Shown piece by piece: positions 25,701-32,840 of a stretch of DNA of 64,000 nt. Source of the stretch: Bacillota bacterium (GTDB lineage Bacteria > Bacillota > Clostridia > Lachnospirales > Lachnospiraceae); the NCBI GenBank assembly GCA_029224465.1, contig JAQXUQ010000031.1:1-64000 (forward strand). The letters run 5' to 3'. The first letter of the stretch is position 1; every line of letters begins with the position of its first letter. The notes under the pieces were generated by a model that made no database searches, was not told the origin of the DNA, and saw only the letters and a list, made by a program, of their open reading frames with translations. Made by a program: the position numbers and the translations under genes.

Positions 25701-26151
25701 CGGCATTCTCATCCATCCGTGCGGCAGTGTTCAGATCGACAGACTGCGCGTCCGTCCGGCTTGCGCCCTGCTCTGTACGCTGTTCTGCAGCCTGTCCGGC
25801 GGTCTGCGCGCCGTTCTGACTGTCATCCTGCGGCGCAGAAATGTTTTCCGTCTGCATAGAATTTTGCGCATCGGCCTGATTCTGTTCATCAGCCTGATTC
25901 TGTGCATCGCCGATAAGCTGATCTTCCTTCGTTAGAGAATCAACCGGAGCGGCTGCGGAGGCGGCGTCCTGCATGTTTTGCACGACTTCTCCGGAAGTAT
26001 CCTCCGTCAGCGCCGTCGCCGGGCTCGCCAAAATCGTCGAAGTAACCAGCACTGCCATCAGACTCAGCACCAGCAGGAGTCTGCGTCTGTTTCTGCGTTT
26101 TTTGTTCCGGCTCAGTCTGTCTCGAATTTCATGATTCAGATCAGCATTCAT
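19702..26151 (-). CDS. Giant cell-surface adhesin / pilus tip protein
   Basis: A 2149-residue protein. An extended N-terminus with a basic stretch and signal helix ends near SPATALTED. An acidic Ala/Asn/Asp/Gln-rich region to about 200 holds short repeats such as ADPDAAARTDENAD. Long tandem immunoglobulin-like domains follow. At least three C-terminal Cna-B-type units begin at KVWLNADHTDD, KAWVNSDGTNT and KIWSDGTVEQ. LPSTGS at 2105 then precedes a membrane helix and a basic tail. This is the usual design of a sortase-anchored pilus-tip adhesin. No Cys-Gln thioester motif was seen. The target ligand is unknown. Confidence 0.88.
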   Translation of the reverse strand: MNADLNHEIRDRLSRNKKRRNRRRLLLVLSLMAVLVTSTILASPATALTEDTSGEVVQNMQDAASAAAPVDSLTKEDQLIGDAQNQADEQNQADAQNSMQTENISAPQDDSQNGAQTAGQAAEQRTEQGASRTDAQSVDLNTAARMDENADPDAAARTDENADSNAALENTTAEADAADSEEEITENAGGEEAATQSELAFEDSRMRIAAVRADGNAFPAGMTLSAEAFDDSDSAAAERSLRDLVSQNDTDSTTFSIAGFHALQLAPENEDGSDAYVDGEIRFTAEFTDGLNDAGYASKEEQTAGNGTTVARTTKYETSWKIYTFSGSSLNDITNEDSVTLSTDSTGACTKAAFAGELPEGVVLAQIVRKTVTETVSKEEVPMPAVSFDEKAATENGSVRVLVDADEGTFEEGTTMTVAAVTNQDVLDRAIRAAGGKGAAAAVDIKFIKKDGTAVEPAKPIRVRMVSDVLDIAEKAHVVHVDNEGSADVVAGKTNGADTVSFESDAFSVYAIVYTVDFTFSGYTYSIRGGSSILLSALADQLGLRDTKQDKDFDIADVDDVTFSDSSLVTVTKKDGDWELESRKPFTSTEKLTIGMKDGSRYEVEVKDEQENKLGNYITSVTTYTKDGNGKWNPNSNIKDGDNVLFVLNYKVESGKLNKGEVLTYKMDPQYIGVSELTTGDAIQKGQKIGTMSASPDGTITLSLNEDYNVSQAFEGSLKFTGTAHNTNSDNPVTVDFGANAHVTIQPKTTTDQYDISTQKTGRYYTDQDGKHYIRYEVTISTTKGTDGDIRFTDSMTASGINVPNYDTGKVWVYRNDEQHGVSGLTPIVSDGKLEIDNLPELQAGDKYHVIYEVPVEGNITSSDGSASVSNNCCAWNSHVTGWGNTTTTIHEPVVRKEGYQDYQTGKLKWTITVNNPDKQDLAGTTLKDVFTVTEGDGSNITFPLSFIIKDGNGTQVGTGSFDANGYYTFPSGYSREQYKIEYETSAPKGNEGTSSRVKNKVTYNNHGKEYTGESGEITISHPTYNVTKWYSRTDDQTETGEKIKWTARIDLPESDLDLSKLLYTDTMTAWDGSTSLSERHYTTPALLKELMLWTENNDKLKYGTDYKLLDLAGSDISKMDDNTRLTGFQIQFLDASLSTLKGHKNISLEYDTIVDEDGQPDGSTWTFKNKAAIPNHESEVKYDRKKPDGDLTKQVSTSGTDTSYSCNDPEIEYSENGMILYYRVLIRLNKESGGEQTIVDTLPSGMKFGKLTKVVYYENDYDQREDLSGFNGDWHFKLADHVTTKTEENQKDGTTKVTFTLSDGYERPYTDSYRIAFYYTATIEDRQFWNDIRNEMKPYSNTVQRGNLTSDVTTNVKHTIKKLDKIGQLSDVEGVKGVKKAIYYLPVNPKGEDLVKGSDTLTLQDQLTSGDKDVQMDFQPASLKVYAYDAAGENHCGALIDPNRYGFSYEEKTHTLTLTLPDEVPCVVYYEYCVTPGINATQLSNSARLSGVAESSIENKLALAESTAGATVSRKELDLYKVDSENYNIKLQGVTFKLEEYKGYENNAAVWRTIKEASTNENGQIHLNKIDDKLEEGVLYKLTETNLGTNNAYSLNNKPYYFVWAKFESESKSDWEIWSEVPQYDHSGVTQEEVNIIRTSGTIYVPNEKTGIRIDKVWLNADHTDDANPGTAHVTLYRQARKPGGVKVTVEVWTNREWHNELYHNEVYIKSDTEVALSVRSKYNEQYIVDNGTPITFNNNKDHTIALGSPKEDTTYSVYVSYPPDKIYKDLLYTPTDQYKDAGQKEIIGSYDLNSSNKNSITVGPLNLDDENGNKYYYWVEEGSVTGYTTSYSSNNGKIQKGTLTVTNTREEESISAKKAWVNSDGTNTPPAGASCTFELLQNGNPTGKKITLDGTEDEYESPAWQANFTKLNKYDQSGKEISYSVKEVSSATGYIPDKQEVGNGGTITNSQEQKLKFTKIWSDGTVEQEWPSGTSIQVTLYRELLGNNKEVLENATAYATYTLTTSKVTKHNNSYPDCELLTKDGKNSYLISGLPSVGTVNKGDQTCTGSWHYFVKEDGKVNGYMEPKYRALNTDESIVAGQDLKYAEDGQAIVNQKDSSYTLPSTGSNGTLPLIGTGALLLLFAGTTLIARKLLISRKVGKGGGSL

Positions 26152-26181
26152 TTAATAACTCCTTCAAAATCGCGCACGCCG

Positions 26182-27228
26182 TCACTTTACAATCCCGAGA
26201 TTTTTCAGCGGCCATACGCGCAGCAGAATTCTTCCGACCAGCCGGTCCTGTCCGATACAGCCGATCTGCGAATTCCGGGAATCCACGGACGTTTCTCTGT
26301 GATCCCCCATGACAAAGTATTTCCCGTCCGGCACCTGATACGGGTACCGAATGTCGGTTGTCTGCCCTTTACTTTTGGAAATGAGATACGGTTCATCGAG
26401 CGCGCGGCCGTTCAGATTCACATTGCCCGCCTCGTCGATGTCCACCCAGTCGCCCGGGCCGGCGATCACCCTTTTAACCAGAATCTTGTTGTTGAAATAA
26501 AAAGCCACAAGTTCACCTTGGTGGATGTGGTTTGTTTTGACGGCAACGACGATGTCTTTCTCGTCAAGCGTCGGCGCCATCGATGTCCCGTAAATGCGCA
26601 GGATCGGAAGCAGGAGCGTGGCCACCAAAGCAGCACCCGCCGCCACCGTAATAATCGTCATGAAGATGCCTTTCAGAACGTTGCCGCGTTTCTTTCCTGT
26701 CCGGACGCGGAGCAGTTCCTGCTCGAGCTGTTCTCTGGATGGCGGGTCCTGCAGAAGCTTTTCGGTTCTTTCGCGGCGTTTTCGGCTGCGTGGGGACTCG
26801 GCTTGCGCGGAATTTTCGTTGTGAACTGGAGCGATATCGGCTTGTGCGGGCTGGTCGCCGCGGACGCGATCGGCCTGCGCAGGCTTTTCGCTGCAAGCGG
26901 AATCGTTCGTTTCTGGCCGCGCGGCGGCTTGATTGTCCGTTTCATGCGCAGATTCTCTTTCCGCTGCTATTTCGTCCCATGACGCATCATCCGCGAAGCT
27001 GCCTTCGGCGGCAGTTACATCCCAAGCCGTGTCATTATTTGTTTCCACTTCTGCGTCGACGCCATCCCACGGCGTGCCTTCTGAATCGCTGTTCCCTGCG
27101 TCGGCGTCACTCCAAGGCGCATCTTCAAAGCTCTCCAGATTGTCCGGCATTGCGTCCCACGAGCCGTCATCAGCCTCATCTTTTATGAAGTTGTCAGGCA
27201 GTTTGCCTGTTGCTTCTCTTCGTCTCAT
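26182..27228 (-). CDS. Signal peptidase I with a long acidic N-terminal extension
   Basis: The protein has 348 residues. The catalytic half (about 185-348) has one membrane helix, Ser216 in GTSMAPT and Lys252 in ILVKRVIAGPGD, plus FVMGDHRETSVDSR, so it is an active-type S26 peptidase. The first 185 residues form a cytosolic, strongly acidic tail with imperfect Trp-containing repeats (SWDAMPD, APWSDAD, TPWDGVD, TAWDVTA, ASWDEIA). Typical SipS-type enzymes are about 180-200 residues. It sits at the head of the pilus operon and probably processes the pilus subunits. The extension could dock other assembly factors; that is inference. Confidence 0.88.
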   Translation of the reverse strand: MRRREATGKLPDNFIKDEADDGSWDAMPDNLESFEDAPWSDADAGNSDSEGTPWDGVDAEVETNNDTAWDVTAAEGSFADDASWDEIAAERESAHETDNQAAARPETNDSACSEKPAQADRVRGDQPAQADIAPVHNENSAQAESPRSRKRRERTEKLLQDPPSREQLEQELLRVRTGKKRGNVLKGIFMTIITVAAGAALVATLLLPILRIYGTSMAPTLDEKDIVVAVKTNHIHQGELVAFYFNNKILVKRVIAGPGDWVDIDEAGNVNLNGRALDEPYLISKSKGQTTDIRYPYQVPDGKYFVMGDHRETSVDSRNSQIGCIGQDRLVGRILLRVWPLKNLGIVK

Positions 27229-27423
27229 TTATATGAGCCTTCCGTTCTCGTCTCTGCGACCTGCAAGTGCGGAACGAAGCCGCCCGTTTTCCTCTTCCAG
27301 CGCTCTGATCCTGGCTGTCAGATCTTCTATTTCTTTCTGCCGGATTTCCGCGGACTTTGCCTGTCCGATCAGAAGCTCCAGCAGATCTTCTTTTGTCAGC
27401 TTGCGCAGTTCTTTATTGGTCAT
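27229..27423 (-). CDS. Small coiled-coil protein of the pilus operon
   Basis: A 64-residue, highly charged helical protein. It opens with NKELRKLTKEDLLELLIGQAK and continues with heptad-like Glu/Leu/Arg pattern (EIRQKEIEDLTARIRALEEE), so it should form a coiled coil. Its stop codon directly abuts the signal peptidase start. Short proteins of this type appear next to sortase or signal peptidase genes in Clostridia, but I know of no assigned function. A clear Shine-Dalgarno is not visible. Coupling to the signal peptidase suggests a role in organising secretion or assembly. Confidence 0.7.
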   Translation of the reverse strand: MTNKELRKLTKEDLLELLIGQAKSAEIRQKEIEDLTARIRALEEENGRLRSALAGRRDENGRLI

Positions 27424-27488
27424 GGTGGGTGCTATGCAATTTACGTAATCGTTTAATCGTATGGGGCACGTTTGAGACGCTTTAAGAC

Positions 27489-27518
27489 AAAGCAGAGCAT
27501 TTCCACCCTGCTTTTTTT
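27489..27518 (+). terminator. Plus-strand intrinsic terminator upstream of the pilus operon
   Basis: The stem AAAGCAG / CTGCTTT is followed by a plus-strand T-run to 27518. No plus-strand gene ends here. It may end an antisense transcript or act as a leader hairpin for the minus-strand pilus operon. Confidence 0.45.
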
Positions 27519-27900
27519 CTGGAAAGACCGCTCCCGATTTCCCCCTCCGTCAATTTAGTCCGATTTAAATCATATTTTATTGATCGGATTACAAATAGAT
27601 CCATTATGATGAGCTATTATGTATCGCTCATATTTTATTTATATATAGCACATATTACCAAATTTGCAAGCTCATAACTTAAACGTTTTCACAAATCTGA
27701 TATTTTTCACAGAATCAGGATATAATTTTGTGATTTTTGCTATCTGAGAAATTCAAGATTAGAATTGCTAGCACCACTGCATTGGCACCCGCCGACCAGA
27801 ACTATCCGCTGCGAAATTGCCAAGCTTACCGTGAATAACAAAAAATTCGGATGCTGTGCCATACTTGGTAAGCCGTCCTTCAAAAGATAAGTAAAAACTA
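27519..27900. other. AT-rich intergenic region upstream of the pilus operon
   Basis: About 380 bp with no supported gene. 27560-27780 is very AT-rich with several TATA-like -10 candidates, and is the likely site of the pilus operon promoter or a silenced region. 27780-27880 is more GC-rich, with no recognised structure. Confidence 0.4.
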
Positions 27901-27942
27901 AAAGAGGCCTCTCCGATTCATATAAACCGGAGAGGTCTCTTT
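27901..27942 (-). terminator. Intrinsic terminator after the MarR gene
   Basis: A 15-bp stem (AAAGAGGCCTCTCCG / CGGAGAGGTCTCTTT, one G-T pair) with a 12-base loop, directly downstream of the MarR stop. Both strands carry T-rich tails, so it probably insulates this unit from the pilus operon. Confidence 0.85.
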
Positions 27943-27954
27943 CTCTTTGAAAAG

Positions 27955-28446
27955 TTAAATTTTAATGAGTGTAGGACGACTGAGAACATCATCAAAATGC
28001 GCGATGCTCATAATGTCAAATACTTCCTGTAATCGCTTGAGGTCTTCTTGTGAGAACTGATCTAATAGCTCAAATACCTTGCCAAAAATCATTTTCTCTG
28101 CCTTTTCCGCATACTCCCTGTAGGATAGAATACCTTTCTCCGTCACGACGAGTATCACATTTTTGCGGTTATTTGATGTGTGATACTTATTGACTAACCC
28201 GCGTTTATTCAAGAGATTCACTCTCTTGGTAAACGTACTGGTGCTGATACCGATCTTTTCCGCATACCATTTCATGTTTCGATGTTCTTCGCTGTGGTCC
28301 AGAATCTGCTCAATAATTTGTACATCGATGGAACTCATCTTTATCTCGCCACCTAACGATTCATTAAAGCAGATGGACGCATATGCATTGGCATATTTGT
28401 AAATGGCATGGATCAGTTCTTTGTGCCGCAGCCAGTTTGTTTCCAT
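27955..28446 (-). CDS. MarR family transcriptional regulator
   Basis: The protein is 163 residues from the ATG at 28446, five bases after the stop of the upstream hydrolase gene. A TTG eight codons earlier is an alternative start. The central winged helix-turn-helix is visible (SSIDVQIIEQILDHS, then KIGISTSTFTKRVNLLNKRGLV, then the wing SNNRKNVILVVTEKG). It is followed by a helical dimerisation segment. MarR proteins bind DNA as dimers and release it on binding small phenolic or other ligands. It is co-transcribed with the membrane hydrolase and probably autoregulates that unit. Confidence 0.87.
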   Translation of the reverse strand: METNWLRHKELIHAIYKYANAYASICFNESLGGEIKMSSIDVQIIEQILDHSEEHRNMKWYAEKIGISTSTFTKRVNLLNKRGLVNKYHTSNNRKNVILVVTEKGILSYREYAEKAEKMIFGKVFELLDQFSQEDLKRLQEVFDIMSIAHFDDVLSRPTLIKI

Positions 28447-28451
28447 AATTT

Positions 28452-30281
28452 CTACATAAATACAGTGCAAGTGTTAGTGATCGTGAATACTGTAACGATT
28501 ATAGCATTAATTGCACCTGCAATGTAAGGATTCTTTGTATGCTTGTAGATCACTCTGGAGATCAACGTAGTTCCAATCAACACAAGTACAATAGGGAAGA
28601 GCCATAGTACATACATCGGATAGTTCGGCGATGCCATCGTCGGCTGATTCCACATCATAGATTTTGTTGTGTAGTAATGGATGTATTGAATCCACGGAAG
28701 TACGAATGCCGGAAACGCCGCAAATAACGAAACAATGATTGCATTACCCCAGGATCTGCCGATAGTATTATAGTTGAATGCGTTTGCTGCCACAGACTGC
28801 GCGAAGTAGTACGTCAGGAAAAGTACTCCATAAGGCAGATATTTGAGGATCGGCGCCTTGAAAGCCTTAATCGCAAGTGTCCAGAGCCGGAAATCTGCCA
28901 AAAAGAAATAGTGATCTAAAAATACACACATGTATGCTGCGATAGCCACTATAAGACCGAGGAGTATGCTTAGAGCGATCTGTTTTACCGGCATTTTCAC
29001 ACCGCGCTCAGATAGATCCATGCCATGTTTCTTTCCATAGAGCTTATAGTACAGAAGCATGCTGATGATGGTAATGATACCGCAGGCGGTAGACCAGAGA
29101 CCAATTCCCAGGGACTCGCCCTGCGCAACCGCTTGTGAATTTCCAAATGCAACGATCGGAAGATATACACATGTACTAAGGATACCGCAAACGATCAGGC
29201 TTCCCCAGAACCATGCATATCCCTTTCCATCAGCAACCTTTACAGGTAGAACCGATGTTTCATTCAGCAGGCTGCGGAAAGGAGTGGTGTATGCAAAAAG
29301 GAGCGCAAGCGCACAAACAAACATTCCAAGCCCGATCAGGCCAATAAAATTGAAAGCTTCTTTCCACTGCCAGATCTGATTATTCGAATCGATCGCATTC
29401 GGAGCGCCCAGTGTCTTCTGGAAGAAATCGCATACATAGCTCTCAGATCTTGCAGAGAAGTGAGACCATGGATGAATAATGGATGGCCGGAAAGTTACAC
29501 GCACAGCTTCCTTACCATTGATATTCTCTGTATAGTAGGTGAAAGCCTCTCTCTTCTCCTTACCCTCCGGTTCCGTTCCAAAGTACAAGAATGACTGTGC
29601 GTTGGCGGAATCCATATAATATGGAGACTGTAGCGTAGATCCATCCTTTGCGGTAGATGTATTGAAAAACTCATCATACTCTGCAGAAATGAGCCCCACA
29701 TCTCTGCTTCCGTAGATGTTAACATACTTTCCTTCGTTGTCTGCATAGACCGGGTCATTGCAGTGAATCAAAACGACAGAGATAAGCTGCTCATCTGCTT
29801 CATTGTCTGCGTTAACTGCCTGTGTAACAGACCAAGACCCCATGGAATGACCTGTGACACCTATTTTTGTCTTATCAACATAGGGAAGTCGGCTGACAGC
29901 AAGAACCCCCTGATAAACGCCAGTCGGCTGTATAATGTTGAAATCTTTTGTGACCTCGGAGTCCCCATGGTCCGGTTGGTCGATTGCCAGAACAACGTAA
30001 CCCCTTCGTGCCAGTTCCACGTAGTTGGCATCTGTCATTTCTTTATTATTCAAATAGCCGTGGCTTGTGACAACAGCAGGAGCCGGGGTATCTTTCGTAG
30101 CCGTATCTGGAACGAGAAGGTATGCCGACATTTCGTAACCTTCATCTGTCTCAATCGTCAGCTCCTTCATGGTGATTTTTCCGCCACCAGTCTGAATGAG
30201 TGATACAACAATTCCGCTGATCAGCATCAGAGCAATAGCCAGACACAAAAACAAACGTGCTTTCTTTCTTACTTGTTCCAT
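28452..30281 (-). CDS. Alpha/beta hydrolase fused to a polytopic membrane domain
   Basis: The protein has 609 residues. After an N-terminal membrane helix, an extracytoplasmic alpha/beta hydrolase domain (about 35-290) shows SHGYLNNK (oxyanion region), GHSMGSWS (nucleophile Ser146) and a His in IHPWSHFSARSE. Residues from about 305 to the end form seven to eight membrane helices. The hydrolase therefore probably faces outward, anchored by a membrane domain of unknown role. No named family is recognised for the fusion. It is co-transcribed with a MarR regulator, which suggests a detoxification or lipid/ester-processing role. Codon use is AT-richer than the catabolic genes. Confidence 0.75.
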   Translation of the reverse strand: MEQVRKKARLFLCLAIALMLISGIVVSLIQTGGGKITMKELTIETDEGYEMSAYLLVPDTATKDTPAPAVVTSHGYLNNKEMTDANYVELARRGYVVLAIDQPDHGDSEVTKDFNIIQPTGVYQGVLAVSRLPYVDKTKIGVTGHSMGSWSVTQAVNADNEADEQLISVVLIHCNDPVYADNEGKYVNIYGSRDVGLISAEYDEFFNTSTAKDGSTLQSPYYMDSANAQSFLYFGTEPEGKEKREAFTYYTENINGKEAVRVTFRPSIIHPWSHFSARSESYVCDFFQKTLGAPNAIDSNNQIWQWKEAFNFIGLIGLGMFVCALALLFAYTTPFRSLLNETSVLPVKVADGKGYAWFWGSLIVCGILSTCVYLPIVAFGNSQAVAQGESLGIGLWSTACGIITIISMLLYYKLYGKKHGMDLSERGVKMPVKQIALSILLGLIVAIAAYMCVFLDHYFFLADFRLWTLAIKAFKAPILKYLPYGVLFLTYYFAQSVAANAFNYNTIGRSWGNAIIVSLFAAFPAFVLPWIQYIHYYTTKSMMWNQPTMASPNYPMYVLWLFPIVLVLIGTTLISRVIYKHTKNPYIAGAINAIIVTVFTITNTCTVFM

Positions 30282-30306
30282 AGTATCCCCCCTTGGATGA
30301 AAACTC

Positions 30307-30351
30307 GAGCGGTTTCGGGAACTCGAAAGCCCGAGCTTCCGCTCTTTTTTT
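30307..30351. promoter_or_regulatory. Strong hairpin in the leader of the membrane hydrolase gene
   Basis: A two-part stem (GAGCGG/CCGCTC around TCGGG/CCCGA) is followed on the plus strand by seven T. No plus-strand gene ends here. On the minus strand it lies about 25-70 bases before the hydrolase start and could fold in the mRNA leader. Confidence 0.5.
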
Positions 30352-30982
30352 ACTTTTGATTTTTTACCAACCCGTGTATATATCCTTTGTCCCCCCCAAG
30401 GAAAGCCCGATCTGTCAGGCCGGCCGCAAAATGATCAGTCGGGGATATGACAGGTCAAAGCATTCTCCAGGATGCCAGATGCAAGCTTTTGTCAGCACCA
30501 CCTCCCCTGCAAGCACCAGATTCATGCCTGAGAATCCGGTTATTCCGGTTTTATGCATAACTCCGAAACGACTTTGAATACACCCCCCATAATTCATGGT
30601 TTACGGTTTATTATTCAAAGAGTTCTCTTCTAGCCTCATATAGATAAATAGCCTCAATATTATGAGAAAATAATTAATAATTGCAGCATTTAATTCATAT
30701 ATGTTTTATTTAGTTTCTGCGTAGAATATATCACTTCTATATTTACTATTCAATTATTGATATTATATATATATTTTCACTGATTTTTGTCTATTTTTCG
30801 TTAATATCCAGTTTTAAGCAAAACAATAATAGCTGGAATTATCACATAAAAAAGAGATAAGCTCGGAAAAGAAGCATCGCTCCATCTCAAATGAAGTTTC
30901 TATTCTATCTGCAGTTTCTTATCTCTCGAAGGATCCACGGATAAGATGGTATTTATGGTGTACGGATGGAATCAAGGGAGCT
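30352..30982. other. Intergenic region without a recognised gene
   Basis: About 630 bp. 30360-30600 is of mixed composition, with short open frames that match nothing recognisable; it could be an untranslated leader for the hydrolase gene. 30600-30840 is extremely AT-rich. No tRNA, riboswitch or mobile element was recognised. Confidence 0.4.
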
Positions 30983-31025
30983 AAAAAAATTCCCTCCGGA
31001 TAGAAGTATCTCTACCCGGAAGGAA
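30983..31025 (-). terminator. Intrinsic terminator of the ABC transporter operon
   Basis: An imperfect stem ATTCCCTCCGGATAGA / TCTCTACCCGGAAGGAAT is followed on the minus strand by seven T. It lies about 75 bp past the ATPase stop codon, at the end of the binding protein-permease-ATPase operon. Confidence 0.8.
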
Positions 31026-31100
31026 TCTGCCCCGTCTACACACAGCTTTCGATACAATACACCGCCCACACGCACTCTGCATTCAAACTGCAAGACATTT

Positions 31101-32828
31101 CTATCGCACGTCCCTGCCTTTCCCGGCAAACTCCAGTCTTCCCTCGCTGATTCTTCTTCCGGACTGCCGGTCAAACAGAAGAATGTGATTTCCGTTCAGA
31201 TTGATGCTGACTTTCTCACCGATCCGGAACGTATTGCTGCCGAAGATCACGCCCGTTAAAAGCAACGTGTCCGCAACGCTGAGTTTGAGTGTTGTTTCCA
31301 TTCCGGTCGGCATCGCGCCGTAAACAATGGAAGAGAGCGCGCCGTTTTCCTCGATATCGACTGCCTCCGGCCGGATGCCAAGCACAAGATCATCATTCGT
31401 CAGCACCGGCGTCTCCTGAATGGAAGTATCCTCTTCTGTAATTTTCTGGATGTGGTACCGGAAAACTTCATCTTTATTTGATTTCTCAACAAGCTTCTTA
31501 TCCTTCAGACGTTCCGCTTCTCTTTGCCTCTCCTGTTCGCTCCTCCGGTCGCGGTCCGCGAACCAGGCTTCCAGATCCAGCGGAGCCGAAGGGACAAAAA
31601 CTGCGCGCAGTCCGCAAAACAGTTCGAGCATAATACCGCCCGCAGCTGCTTTGTCCATCGCGGCACCTGAAGGCGTTCCCGCGGCTGCGCTTTCCCGCGC
31701 ATCGTGGATAACTTTCGCCTCCACGAAGTTAATACCCGGATTTCCGACAAAGTCCGCCGCAAACAGGTTGGCAGGCTCATTATAAACTGTCAGAGGTGCG
31801 TCATATTGCTGCAGCACGCCGTTATTTAACAGGCAGATGCCGGTCGCAAGCGTCATTGCCTCCATCTGATCGTGTGTTACATAGACAAGCGTCGAGCCTG
31901 TCTCAAGATGCAGACGCTGCAGCTCATAGCGCATTTCCAGACGCAGCTTGGCGTCAAGGTTTGACAGCGGCTCGTCCATGAACAGGACTCTCGGTTTGGG
32001 TGCCAGCGTTCTCGCGATCGCGACACGCTGCTGCTGTCCTCCGGACAGCTCCGCCGGATACCGGTCCATGAACATACCGATTTTGACAATTCTCGCGACC
32101 TCGCGCACACGGGCGTCGATTTCTTCGGAGGAAAGCTTACGGACGGCTTTCTGCGGAATTCCGCCCCGGACAACCTGACAATCCGCATTGAGATCCTCCC
32201 CTTGCGCGCGGCGTGCGGCTTTTCTGTCTTCCAGTTTCTTTTCGTATATCTTTTTCGCTTCCGCGGCGGCACTGTCCGGGTCTGCCGCGTCCTGAATCTT
32301 CAGATCATACAATTCCTTCGCCGTCATCATGGAAAGACCGAAAGTGTCAATCAGCTTTACGTATGCCTTCTCCGTGTCCGGATTCCCTTTCTTGTCTCTG
32401 CATTCCAGAATCAGCTCCCGGATCCTCCGTCCTCCCGAAAGGCTGCGCAGGATGTCTGACGCCCTCTTGGCCTCTACATCCAGAACGGCCATCTCCTCTT
32501 TTACATTTTTCAGACCGAAGGAAATGTTCTGATAAACGGTCATGTTCGGCCATAGCGCGTAGTTCTGGAATAAAAATCCGACCTTGCGCTTGTTCGGCGG
32601 CACGTTAATACCCGCATCGGAGTCAAAAACGACCTGATCCCCGATCATAATCTTCCCCTCGGTCGGCGTTTCCAGGCCTGCGATCATGCGGAGGATCGTT
32701 GTTTTGCCGCAGCCGGACGGCCCCAGAAGCGTTACAAAGGCATTGTCCCGAATATCGAGGGACAGGTCATCGACACCGTAAAAACTGCCCCATCGTTTTG
32801 TAATATGTATAAGCTTGATCGCAGGCAT
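31101..32828 (-). CDS. ABC transporter ATPase with large insertion in the helical region
   Basis: A 575-residue ATPase of the Fe3+/sugar-phosphate/polyamine importer class, with all catalytic motifs: Walker A GPSGCGKTT (36-44), Q-loop Gln88, signature LSGGQQQ (261-267), Walker B VLFMDEP (281-287), D-loop, and His319. The Q-loop to signature distance is about 173 residues instead of the usual 50, so roughly 120 extra, highly charged residues (about 111-235) interrupt the helical subdomain that contacts the permease. A second charged segment interrupts the TOBE region near 380-465. Typical homologues are about 350-370 residues. It is last in the operon after the permease. Confidence 0.9.
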   Translation of the reverse strand: MPAIKLIHITKRWGSFYGVDDLSLDIRDNAFVTLLGPSGCGKTTILRMIAGLETPTEGKIMIGDQVVFDSDAGINVPPNKRKVGFLFQNYALWPNMTVYQNISFGLKNVKEEMAVLDVEAKRASDILRSLSGGRRIRELILECRDKKGNPDTEKAYVKLIDTFGLSMMTAKELYDLKIQDAADPDSAAAEAKKIYEKKLEDRKAARRAQGEDLNADCQVVRGGIPQKAVRKLSSEEIDARVREVARIVKIGMFMDRYPAELSGGQQQRVAIARTLAPKPRVLFMDEPLSNLDAKLRLEMRYELQRLHLETGSTLVYVTHDQMEAMTLATGICLLNNGVLQQYDAPLTVYNEPANLFAADFVGNPGINFVEAKVIHDARESAAAGTPSGAAMDKAAAGGIMLELFCGLRAVFVPSAPLDLEAWFADRDRRSEQERQREAERLKDKKLVEKSNKDEVFRYHIQKITEEDTSIQETPVLTNDDLVLGIRPEAVDIEENGALSSIVYGAMPTGMETTLKLSVADTLLLTGVIFGSNTFRIGEKVSINLNGNHILLFDRQSGRRISEGRLEFAGKGRDVR

Positions 32829-32840
32829 AATGGTGCTCCT

